Source of the DNA: JBFHQE01 sp041592335
GTDB lineage: Bacteria; Pseudomonadota; Gammaproteobacteria; Thiohalobacterales; Thiohalobacteraceae
Assembly: GCA_041592335.1 (NCBI GenBank)
Contig: JBFHQE010000032.1
Span: 1 to 21,169, forward strand
Direction: 5' to 3'
Length of the DNA: 21,169 bases
In this document: positions 15,342 through 21,169 of the stretch, piece after piece
Position numbering within the stretch: the stretch's first letter is position 1
How the letters are laid out: each line of letters opens with the position of its first letter
The notes under the pieces: generated by a model
Seen by the model: only the letters and a program-made list of their open reading frames with translations
Told to the model about the DNA's origin: nothing
The model's database searches: none
Position numbers and translations under genes: made by a program

Positions 15342-15370
15342 TTGGCAGCAGCACCTGAGTACGGGATAAT
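15342..15370 (+). promoter_or_regulatory. Sigma70-like promoter for yffB-dapE
   Basis: TTGGCA (15342-15347), a 17-base spacer and GATAAT (15365-15370) differ from consensus by one base in each hexamer. The predicted start near 15377 lies about 38 bases before the yffB ATG. It is the best rightward promoter I can see in this region. Confidence 0.6.
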
Positions 15371-15414
15371 GCGTCAACTCAATCACTTATCAGGCAGCAG
15401 GAGCTTAATTCCGG

Positions 15415-15759
15415 ATGGTCGCTATACATGGAATCCCGAACTGCGATACAGTCAAAAAAGCCATAAAATGGCTTGATAATCATAAAATTGAATACTCTTT
15501 CTCGAATTATCGTGAGAACAAACCCAGCACCGGCACCCTGAATACCTGGGCCGAGGCGGTTGGCTGGGAAAAGCTGCTGAACAAGCGCAGCACCACGTTC
15601 CGAAACCTGACCGAAGCTGACAAGTCCGGGCTGAGCCAGAAAAAGGCCGTTGCCCTGATGGCCAGGGAACCCACCCTGATCAAGCGTCCGGTACTGGATA
15701 TCAATGGCCGGATTGAAGTCGGTTTTTCCGAACAACGTTACCAGGAACTGCTGGGCTGA
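15415..15759 (+). CDS. yffB: ArsC/Spx-family protein YffB
   Basis: A 114-residue thioredoxin-fold protein of the ArsC/Spx/YffB group. It aligns along its whole length with YffB: MVAIHGIPNCDTVKKAIKWL with the single N-terminal cysteine C10, then YSFSNYR, GWEKLLNKRSTTFRNL and LIKRPVLDINGRI. Known YffB binds glutathione, and its role is not settled. The true arsenate-reductase motif around the cysteine (HxCxxSR) is absent, so arsenic resistance should not be inferred. AGGAG lies 11 bases before the ATG. It ends two bases before dapE, a neighbourhood also seen in Escherichia coli, and is cotranscribed with it. Confidence 0.92.
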   Translation: MVAIHGIPNCDTVKKAIKWLDNHKIEYSFSNYRENKPSTGTLNTWAEAVGWEKLLNKRSTTFRNLTEADKSGLSQKKAVALMAREPTLIKRPVLDINGRIEVGFSEQRYQELLG

Positions 15760-15761
15760 CT

Positions 15762-16889
15762 ATGTCTGAAACACTCAAACTCGCGCGCGACCTGATCGCG
15801 CGCCGCTCCGTCACTCCGGACGACGCCGGTTGCCAGCAACTGATGGCCGAACGGTTAAGCGCCATCGGCTTTAACGTCGAAGACATGCCCTTCGAGGAAG
15901 TGACCAACTTCTGGGCACGACGCGGCAACGATGGCCCATTACTGGTTTTTGCCGGACACACCGACGTGGTCCCCACCGGGCCACTGGACGAATGGGACAG
16001 CGCGCCCTTCGAACCTTCGGAACGCGATGGATACCTGTATGGTCGTGGTGCTGCTGACATGAAAGGCAGCCTTGCCGCCATGGTGACGGCCTGCGAATCT
16101 TTTATTACCGCGCACCCCGATCACAAAGGCTCGATCGGGTTTCTGATCACCAGCGATGAAGAAGGTCCTTCCATCAACGGCACCGTGAAGGTGGTCGAGA
16201 CCCTGGAAGCGCGTAACGAAAAGATGAAGTGGTGCCTGGTGGGCGAACCCTCCAGCAACCGGCAACTGGGCGACGTGGTCAAGAACGGCCGACGCGGTTC
16301 GCTGTCCGGTAAATTAACCGTGCACGGCACCCAGGGGCATGTCGCCTATCCCCACCTGGCCGACAACCCGGTCCACCGTGCCGGCCCCGCCATTACCGAG
16401 CTTTGCGCAATCGAATGGGACCAGGGTAACGAATTCTTTCCGCCGACCACTTTCCAGATTTCGAATATTCACGCCGGTACCGGCGCGACCAACGTGATCC
16501 CCGGTCATTGCGAAATCCAGTTTAATTTCCGGTATTCCACGGAAACCAGCGAACCGGTGCTCCGCGAAAGGGTTCACGGTATTCTTGATCGCCACGGGTT
16601 TAACTATGACCTGGAATGGACGCATTCCGGTGCGCCGTTCCTTACGCCCAAAGGAGAACTGGTTGCGGCCGCCCAGGAAGCCATTCGGGAAATGGCCGGT
16701 ATCGAAACTGAATTATCGACCAGCGGCGGCACCTCGGATGGACGCTTTATTGCGCCGACGGGTGCACAGGTGCTGGAACTGGGGCCGCGTAATGCCACTA
16801 TTCACAAGGTCAATGAATGCGTCAGCATCGCCGATCTTGATCAGTTGTCGGCAATCTATGAAAGGATTCTGGAAAAATTATTGACGTAA
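15762..16889 (+). CDS. dapE: Succinyl-diaminopimelate desuccinylase
   Basis: Dizinc M20-family hydrolase that removes succinate from N-succinyl-L,L-diaminopimelate, completing the branch begun by DapD and DapC. Of 375 residues, H66 and D68 lie in FAGHTDVVPTGP and D99 in GRGAADMKGSLAAMV. The catalytic E133 is followed by metal ligand E134 in TSDEEGPS, then E162 in VGEPSS, and H348 in NATIHKVNEC. The dimerization lid domain (about 175-290) is present. Length and all ligands fit DapE. It follows yffB by two bases. The stop lies inside a 13-base palindrome, TGACGTAACGTCA, at 16882-16894. Confidence 0.97.
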   Translation: MSETLKLARDLIARRSVTPDDAGCQQLMAERLSAIGFNVEDMPFEEVTNFWARRGNDGPLLVFAGHTDVVPTGPLDEWDSAPFEPSERDGYLYGRGAADMKGSLAAMVTACESFITAHPDHKGSIGFLITSDEEGPSINGTVKVVETLEARNEKMKWCLVGEPSSNRQLGDVVKNGRRGSLSGKLTVHGTQGHVAYPHLADNPVHRAGPAITELCAIEWDQGNEFFPPTTFQISNIHAGTGATNVIPGHCEIQFNFRYSTETSEPVLRERVHGILDRHGFNYDLEWTHSGAPFLTPKGELVAAAQEAIREMAGIETELSTSGGTSDGRFIAPTGAQVLELGPRNATIHKVNECVSIADLDQLSAIYERILEKLLT

Positions 16890-16898
16890 CGTCATTGC

Positions 16899-16917
16899 CC
16901 CTCTCTCCGAGAGAGGG
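16899..16917. repeat. Intergenic hairpin between dapE and tatT
   Basis: CCCTCTCT (16899-16906) and AGAGAGGG (16910-16917) form a perfect 8-bp stem with a CCG loop, followed by CTGGGG. No T-run follows, so it is not a classic terminator. Similar CCCTCTCC/GGGAGAGGG-CTGGGG hairpins are dispersed in many proteobacterial genomes; that relation is from memory of the pattern and was not searched. Confidence 0.5.
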
Positions 16918-16954
16918 CTGGGGAAGAAGAAACAGGTTTATTCAGGAGGAAATA

Positions 16955-17836
16955 ATGACAATAGGCATCAAGTCAGTTCAGCGGCTATTCAGCCTCGCAT
17001 TGCTAGTATTACTCGCCAGTGGCTGCTCCATGAGCCAGATGGTGGTTCGTACCTCCATGTCGCTAATGGAAGGCAGTATCGAGGCCATGCATCGCGAAAC
17101 CGATCTGGAGATCGGCAAGTCCGCGATCGCGGCCAACATCAAGATGCTGGAGGGCATGATCGTTGAAGACCCGAACAACCTCCCCCTGCGACTTTATGCC
17201 GCCGAAGGTTTTTACGGCTATGCCTTTGCCTTTGTCGAGCATGAGTCGAAACAACGCGCCAGCGACCTCTATCAACGCTGCCTCAAGCATGGCCAGTATG
17301 CCCTGCAGCGTTCCGGCCTGGATGTCGATATGTATGAAGTCCCCCGCGATGAGCTCAATCTGGCGCTGCGTAAACTGCAGAAAAAAGATGTCCCCACCCT
17401 GTTCTGGACTGCCTCCTGCTGGGCCAAGTGGATTGATATGAACCGGGACGATCCACGCCTTATTTCACAGCTGCCACGCACCGAGGTGCTGATGGGGCGC
17501 GTGCTCGAACTGGAACATGATTTCTATTACGGCGGCGCCTACACCTTCTTCGGTGTGTTGTACGGCAGCCGTCCGCCCATGCTCGGTGGCGACTACAAGC
17601 GCTCGGAAGAATATTTCCGCATGGCCAACATCATCGGCGAGAACAAGATGCTGCTGACCGACGTCATGCATGCCGAATACCTGTCGCGGCAGCAACTGGA
17701 CCAGGAAACTTTCCACAGGAAGTTAACCGATGTGCTGAACACGCCCGTCAGCCAGCATCCGGAACTTGCCTTCATCAACAGCGTTGCGCATGATCGCGCG
17801 CGCCGCCTGCTCGCGCAGGAAGAAGAACTGTTTTAA
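16955..17836 (+). CDS. tatT: TRAP-associated T-component lipoprotein (TatT family)
   Basis: A 293-residue periplasmic lipoprotein. A signal peptide with hydrophobic core LFSLALLVLL ends in the lipobox LASGC, so C24 is the lipidated residue. The mature part is alpha-helical with TPR-like helix pairs, including LPLRLYAAEGFYGYAFAFVE (near 75-94). TatT of Treponema pallidum forms a trimer of such folds that binds its TRAP partner TatP, giving the name TPAT. Identity here rests on the lipobox, helical pattern and the dctPQM genes directly downstream. I chose the ATG at 16955: AGGAGG ends seven bases before it. A TTG 60 bases earlier would start in a hairpin. dctP follows after 15 bases. Confidence 0.85.
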   Translation: MTIGIKSVQRLFSLALLVLLASGCSMSQMVVRTSMSLMEGSIEAMHRETDLEIGKSAIAANIKMLEGMIVEDPNNLPLRLYAAEGFYGYAFAFVEHESKQRASDLYQRCLKHGQYALQRSGLDVDMYEVPRDELNLALRKLQKKDVPTLFWTASCWAKWIDMNRDDPRLISQLPRTEVLMGRVLELEHDFYYGGAYTFFGVLYGSRPPMLGGDYKRSEEYFRMANIIGENKMLLTDVMHAEYLSRQQLDQETFHRKLTDVLNTPVSQHPELAFINSVAHDRARRLLAQEEELF

Positions 17837-17851
17837 CCGGGAGAACGACGC

Positions 17852-18880
17852 ATGAAATACTTAATCAATGGCCTTCTCTCACTCGCGCTGCTGCTGGGCT
17901 CCGGCATGGTCGCCGCCAAACAGTACGTGCTGAAGTTCGCCACTCTTGCCCCGCCCGGCTCCACCTGGATGAACCTGATGGAAGAATGGGCCGACGAGGT
18001 CGATAAGCAGTCCAATGGCCAACTGGTGTTCAAGTTCTACCCCGGCGGGATGCAGGGCGATGAACCGGACGTACTGCGCAAGATCCGTTTTGGTCAGCTG
18101 CAGGGTGCAGCCATTACCGGTTACGGCATTGGCAACATCTACCCCCCGGCGCGCGTCATGGAATTCCCGTTCCTGTTCGACACCTATGAAGAAATCGACT
18201 ATGTCCGGGCCGGACTGATGCCGGATATCGAACAGGGCTTCCGTGATAACGGTTATGAACTGCTCGGCTGGATGGAAGTCGGTTTTGTGCATTTCTTTTC
18301 CAAGAATCCCATCAACAGTTTCGACGACCTGCGCGCACAGCGTATCTGGCTATGGCAGGGCGACCCCCTTGGCGAGGCCATGTTCCGCGCCAGCAACCTC
18401 GCCCCGGTACCCTTATCCATTACCGATGTCTTCACCAGTTTGTCGACAGGCCTGGTCGATACCGTCTATTGCACACCGCTAGCCTCGCTGGCGTTACAGT
18501 GGTTCACCAAGGTTGATTACATGACCAACCTGCCCATGCTGAATGCCATTGGCGGGCTGGTTGTCTCCAATAAATTCTTCAACCAGCTACCCCCGGAGTT
18601 GCAGACCATACTGCGCGATACCGGCAAGGTGGCCAGCGATCGGCTGATTACCGCAACGCGCGCCGATAACCAGGCCAGCCTGGATATTCTCAAGCAAGAA
18701 GGCATTACCTTCCTGATGAACCCGGAAGACGTGGATCAGGCGGAGCTTACCCAGATGCGCGACGCCGCGATGGAAAAAATTATCGAACACGATTATATTC
18801 CCAAGGCCTTTATCGATCGCGCTCGTGAACGCCTTACTGAATACCGCGCAACGAATACCAAGGCGGAAGCAAGCGAATAA
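17852..18880 (+). CDS. dctP: TRAP transporter substrate-binding protein, DctP family
   Basis: Periplasmic solute-binding protein (342 residues) that delivers ligand to the DctQM permease. A signal peptide runs to about A22 (GMVAA), and the mature part begins KQYVLKFATLAPPGSTW. Family segments include FKFYPGGMQGDEPDVLRKIR, FPFLFDTYEE and TDVFTSLSTGLVDTVY. In most carboxylate-binding members the segment after DL(K/R) reads KIRV, with an arginine that grips the carboxylate. Here it reads QRIWLWQGDP, with W166 at that place, so the ligand may not be a simple carboxylate. GGGAG is eight bases before the ATG. No lipobox is seen. Confidence 0.92.
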   Translation: MKYLINGLLSLALLLGSGMVAAKQYVLKFATLAPPGSTWMNLMEEWADEVDKQSNGQLVFKFYPGGMQGDEPDVLRKIRFGQLQGAAITGYGIGNIYPPARVMEFPFLFDTYEEIDYVRAGLMPDIEQGFRDNGYELLGWMEVGFVHFFSKNPINSFDDLRAQRIWLWQGDPLGEAMFRASNLAPVPLSITDVFTSLSTGLVDTVYCTPLASLALQWFTKVDYMTNLPMLNAIGGLVVSNKFFNQLPPELQTILRDTGKVASDRLITATRADNQASLDILKQEGITFLMNPEDVDQAELTQMRDAAMEKIIEHDYIPKAFIDRARERLTEYRATNTKAEASE

Positions 18881-18897
18881 GCAGGACTAAAAGCACG

Positions 18898-18920
18898 GCC
18901 CATACTTCGGTATGATGGGC
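18898..18920 (+). promoter_or_regulatory. UUCG-tetraloop hairpin between dctP and dctQ
   Basis: CATAC (18901-18905), loop TTCG and GTATG (18910-18914) form a very stable small hairpin, with GCC and GGC pairing outside a three-base bulge. It lies in the 76-base gap after dctP. Such a hairpin commonly protects the 3' end of a highly expressed binding-protein message; that use here is inference. Confidence 0.45.
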
Positions 18921-18956
18921 AGGGATCGCCCGGCGGCCAACACATGGATTGATTGA

Positions 18957-19448
18957 ATGACAACCCGAGACACCCTCACAGGCTTTCGCCATGTTCTGTG
19001 GCGCGTGGAAACCACGCTGGCCGGACTAAGCCTGCTCATCATGTTATTACTGACCCTCGGTCAGATCATTGCACGTAACTTCTTTGAAACCGGCATCCCC
19101 GCCGCCGACACCCTGGCCCGCTATCTCGTTCTGTACGTCGCTTTCTTTGGCGCCGCACTGGCAACGGATAACGATCAACACATCAAGATCGACGTGCTCT
19201 GCGCCTTTGTGCATCAGCGCTGGCTGATGCGACTTTACCGCCCCCTGCAACTGACCGGCTCCATTGTGTGTGGACTCTTTACCCACGCCGCCTACCGGCT
19301 CTGGTGGGACGAATGGCAATTCGTGGCCGATCATGAAAAGTGGACCGTGGCGCTGATGTTCATCATTCCTCTCGGCTTCGGTTTGCTTTGCCTGCACTTC
19401 CTGCTGGATGCCATCAGCGGTCAACAGAGGGAAGTACATCCCGCATGA
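18957..19448 (+). CDS. dctQ: TRAP transporter small permease, DctQ family
   Basis: Inner-membrane protein of 163 residues with four hydrophobic segments: about 19-38, 51-69, 92-112 and 126-148. The family pattern LTLGQIIARNFFETGIP is followed by aromatic-rich YLVLYVAFFGAALATDNDQH and IKIDVL, typical of DctQ. It partners DctM in the sodium-coupled importer. The ATG at 18957 has only a weak ribosome-binding site. The stop overlaps the dctM start as ATGA, so the two membrane subunits are coupled. Confidence 0.92.
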   Translation: MTTRDTLTGFRHVLWRVETTLAGLSLLIMLLLTLGQIIARNFFETGIPAADTLARYLVLYVAFFGAALATDNDQHIKIDVLCAFVHQRWLMRLYRPLQLTGSIVCGLFTHAAYRLWWDEWQFVADHEKWTVALMFIIPLGFGLLCLHFLLDAISGQQREVHPA

Positions 19449-20704
19449 TCGCATTGATTGTTATTGTTCTGGTGCTGCTGGCCCTGCTGGGCCTCCCTCT
19501 GTTCGCGGTACTGGGTGCGGGAGGTCTAATCGCGACCGACCAGGCGGAACTGGATCCGGCCGTGCTGATCATCGAACTGACGCGGCTCGCGGCCTCGCCC
19601 AATCTGACCGCCATCCCCTTATTCACCTTCGCCGGCATCGTGCTTGCCGCCGGTGGCGCCCCGCAACGCCTGATCCGTTTGTTCAATGCGTTGATCGGCT
19701 GGTTACCGGGCGGCCTTGCAGCCGTCGCGCTCTGTGCCTGCGCCTTCTTCACCGCCTTCTCCGGCGCATCCGGCGTCACCATCCTTGCACTGGGTGGCCT
19801 GTTATTCCCGATGCTGAGCAGCGTGGGTTATCGCGAACGTTTCAGCCTGGGGCTGCTCACCTCCTCCGGCTCGCTCGGCCTGTTGTTTCCGCCCAGTCTG
19901 GCCGTGTTGCTCTATGGCATTGTCGCCGGGGTTAATATCGATGACCTGTTTCTCGCGGGTATTGTTCCGGGCTTCCTGCTGCTGGGCATGCTGCTGCTCT
20001 ATTCCATGGTTGTTGGTATACGGTTCAGTGTGCCGCGCCAGGCGTTTTCATTTCCTGAACTGCTGGATGCGCTAAAGAACGGCGTCTGGGACATCATGCT
20101 GCCGGTAGGCATTGTGGTCGGTATCTTTGGTGGCTTCGTCACGGTCAGCGAAGCATCCGCCTGTACCGCGGCCTATGTGCTGTTTGTCGAGTCGGTTGTT
20201 TATCGCAATATCGATTTACGCCGACAGCTTGGTCACCTGCTTTCCAGCACTTCCATTCTGGTTGGCAGTATTCTGATCATTCTCGGTGTCGCCATGGGGC
20301 TGACCAATTTGATGATCGATGCGCAGGTGCCGCTGCATTTGCTTGAGTGGATGCGGGAACACATCAACGACCCCTTCACCTTCCTGATCATCCTCAACAT
20401 CTTCCTGCTGATTGTCGGCGCCATGATGGATATTTTCTCTGCCATCGTCGTGATAGTGCCACTCATTCTGCCGATCGCGCAGGAGTTCGGCATCAGCCCG
20501 GTACATCTGGGGATTGTGTTACTGGCCAACCTTGAAATTGGCTACAGCACGCCGCCGGTAGGGATTAATCTCTTCATCGCCAGTCAGCGCTTTAAGCGGC
20601 CTATCCTGAGCCTGTTCCGGGCGGCGCTACCGTTCCTGGCGATCATGCTGGTATGGCTGGTATTGATCACCTATATCCCTGAGTTTTCGCTGTGGTGGGA
20701 GTAA
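19445..20704 (+). CDS. dctM: TRAP transporter large permease, DctM family
   Basis: Twelve-helix-class inner-membrane protein (419 residues; family about 425) that forms the ion-coupled transport channel. Family segments include AASPNLTAIPLFTFAGIVLA, FFTAFSGASGVTILALGGLL, FPPSLAVLLYGIVAG and EIGYSTPPVGINLF near the C-terminus. I chose the ATG at 19445, which overlaps the dctQ stop and begins the first membrane helix; an upstream start at 19340 would add 35 residues of dctQ shadow. AGAGGGA lies about 12 bases upstream. No convincing terminator follows in the 93 bases before the repeat. Confidence 0.94.
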   Translation: MIALIVIVLVLLALLGLPLFAVLGAGGLIATDQAELDPAVLIIELTRLAASPNLTAIPLFTFAGIVLAAGGAPQRLIRLFNALIGWLPGGLAAVALCACAFFTAFSGASGVTILALGGLLFPMLSSVGYRERFSLGLLTSSGSLGLLFPPSLAVLLYGIVAGVNIDDLFLAGIVPGFLLLGMLLLYSMVVGIRFSVPRQAFSFPELLDALKNGVWDIMLPVGIVVGIFGGFVTVSEASACTAAYVLFVESVVYRNIDLRRQLGHLLSSTSILVGSILIILGVAMGLTNLMIDAQVPLHLLEWMREHINDPFTFLIILNIFLLIVGAMMDIFSAIVVIVPLILPIAQEFGISPVHLGIVLLANLEIGYSTPPVGINLFIASQRFKRPILSLFRAALPFLAIMLVWLVLITYIPEFSLWWE

Positions 20705-20797
20705 GCTGGCGCTTCGGAATATAGTTATTTCGGCTGCTGTCGGCACAAAGCAGACTCAACTTCGTTAACTAAAATACGTAACCGCTGACCAATAGTA

Positions 20798-20827
20798 TCG
20801 TCATTCCGGCGAAAGCCGGAATCCAGG
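20798..20827 (+). repeat. Left 30-bp terminal inverted repeat
   Basis: Begins TCGTCATTCC and ends GGAATCCAGG. Inside it TTCCGGC and GCCGGAA form a 7-bp stem with a GAAA tetraloop. Variants of this hairpin sequence are dispersed in many proteobacteria. It is the exact reverse complement of 21140-21169; the match stops on the inner side after CCAGG. Confidence 0.85.
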
Positions 20828-20848
20828 GGTGTTGGCACGGAGGCCGCC

Positions 20849-21166
20849 ATGGATAAACAAGCCTGCGTCTATATGCTTGCTAATAAGAAGAACGGAACGC
20901 TTTATGTTGGTGTTACATCTGATCTTATCAAGCGAGTTTGGGAGCATAAACAGAAATATGTTGAAGGATTTACTAAACGCTATGGAATCGATTGCTTGGT
21001 CTGGTACGAGCTGCACGAGTCGATGGAGTCCGCCATAAGTCGAGAGAAAGCCATCAAGGAATGGAAGCGAGGATGGAAGCTTGAATTGATTGAGGAGATG
21101 AACCCTCGGTGGCTTGATTTGTATGCGGAGTTCTTAATTCCTGGATTCCGGCTTTCGCCGGAATGA
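20849..21166 (+). CDS. Small GIY-YIG domain endonuclease
   Basis: A 105-residue single-domain protein of the UPF0213/URI-type GIY-YIG nucleases. The GIY position reads VYML (7-10) and YIG reads YVGVT (19-23). Catalytic R29 lies in IKRVWEHK, with H33 close by, and the metal-binding glutamate E66 in SREKAIKEWKR. The WYELHES and NPRWLDLY segments are also typical. All key residues are intact. GGAGG sits five bases before the ATG. The last eight residues, PGFRLSPE, and the stop are encoded by the right inverted repeat. Codons are visibly more AT-rich than in dctM, which suggests recent arrival. Physiological role is unknown. Confidence 0.88.
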   Translation: MDKQACVYMLANKKNGTLYVGVTSDLIKRVWEHKQKYVEGFTKRYGIDCLVWYELHESMESAISREKAIKEWKRGWKLELIEEMNPRWLDLYAEFLIPGFRLSPE

Positions 21167-21169
21167 CGA
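21140..21169 (-). repeat. Right 30-bp terminal inverted repeat
   Basis: Exact inverted copy of 20798-20827. It begins CCTGGATTCC, ends GGAATGACGA and contains the same hairpin with a TTTC loop on this strand. It supplies codons 98-105 and the TGA of the nuclease gene. The window ends at its last base. Confidence 0.85.

Larger units (their letters stand above)
20798..21169. mobile_element. GIY-YIG cassette bounded by perfect 30-bp inverted repeats
   Basis: A 372-base unit consists of a left repeat, a GIY-YIG gene in its own AT-richer codon style, and an exact inverted copy of the repeat. The symmetry and the single nuclease gene suggest a self-contained dispersed element. Target duplication cannot be tested because the window stops at the last base of the right repeat. 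It may instead be a nuclease gene between two independently placed repeats. Confidence 0.55.

Noticed and set aside
15415..15759. Arsenate reductase for arsenic resistance
   Set aside because: The active-site pattern of ArsC is absent, and the sequence and dapE neighbourhood match YffB.
17852..20704. Sialic acid or C4-dicarboxylate TRAP transporter
   Set aside because: The binding protein has tryptophan in place of the carboxylate-binding arginine, and no catabolic genes for these substrates are nearby.
20705..20797. Terminator after dctM
   Set aside because: I found no stem of useful length followed by a T-run in these 93 bases.
20801..21016. Minus-strand ORF opposite the GIY-YIG gene
   Set aside because: It ends in the left repeat with PGFRLSPE but has no domain and no ribosome-binding site; it is antisense to the nuclease motifs.
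20798..21169. Possible CRISPR array from the two 30-bp repeats
   Set aside because: Only two copies, in opposite orientation, with a coding gene between them.

Overview
The window looks like chromosomal DNA of a free-living gammaproteobacterium outside the Enterobacterales. The evidence is the order rpsB-tsf-pyrH-frr-uppS-cdsA-dxr, divergent from map-glnD, the succinylase lysine-pathway genes dapC, dapD and dapE with yffB beside dapE, and protein sequences typical of the class. Base composition is moderately GC-rich. I cannot fix the genus from sequence alone; a sulfur-oxidizer-like lineage is a guess. Genes are densely packed, with several ATGA or longer overlaps, and no gene-free stretch reaches 300 bases.

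Left part (1-5577, all minus strand): translation and envelope-precursor genes. They run from rpsB (S2) through tsf, pyrH, frr, uppS and cdsA to dxr, which is cut by the window start. Hairpins separate rpsB/tsf and tsf/pyrH. A sigma70-like promoter with a GC-rich discriminator and a roughly 115-nt leader that can fold as a pseudoknot precede rpsB; the leader is a candidate S2 autoregulatory site. The map promoter overlaps it face to face.

Middle (5753-16889): map and glnD run rightward, with an inverted pair of Pseudomonas-type REP sequences between them. Next come a DsrC/TusE-family protein in which both signature cysteines are alanine, and a minus-strand pair encoding a VOC-fold protein and an EamA-type permease. 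dapC-dapD overlap as an operon. A convergent PAS-PAS-GGDEF-EAL cyclic-di-GMP protein follows, then yffB-dapE with a good promoter. The conserved map-glnD-dap-yffB-dapE backbone thus appears to carry two lineage-specific insertions.

Right part (16955-21169): tatT-dctP-dctQ-dctM form a TRAP transporter of the TPR-associated type (TPAT). Its binding protein has tryptophan where carboxylate-binding TRAP proteins carry the conserved arginine. The window ends with a 372-bp cassette: a small GIY-YIG endonuclease gene between perfect 30-bp inverted repeats, each itself a hairpin. The right repeat encodes the last eight residues and the stop codon. This cassette, the cysteine-less DsrC-like protein and the TPAT locus are the most unusual items.
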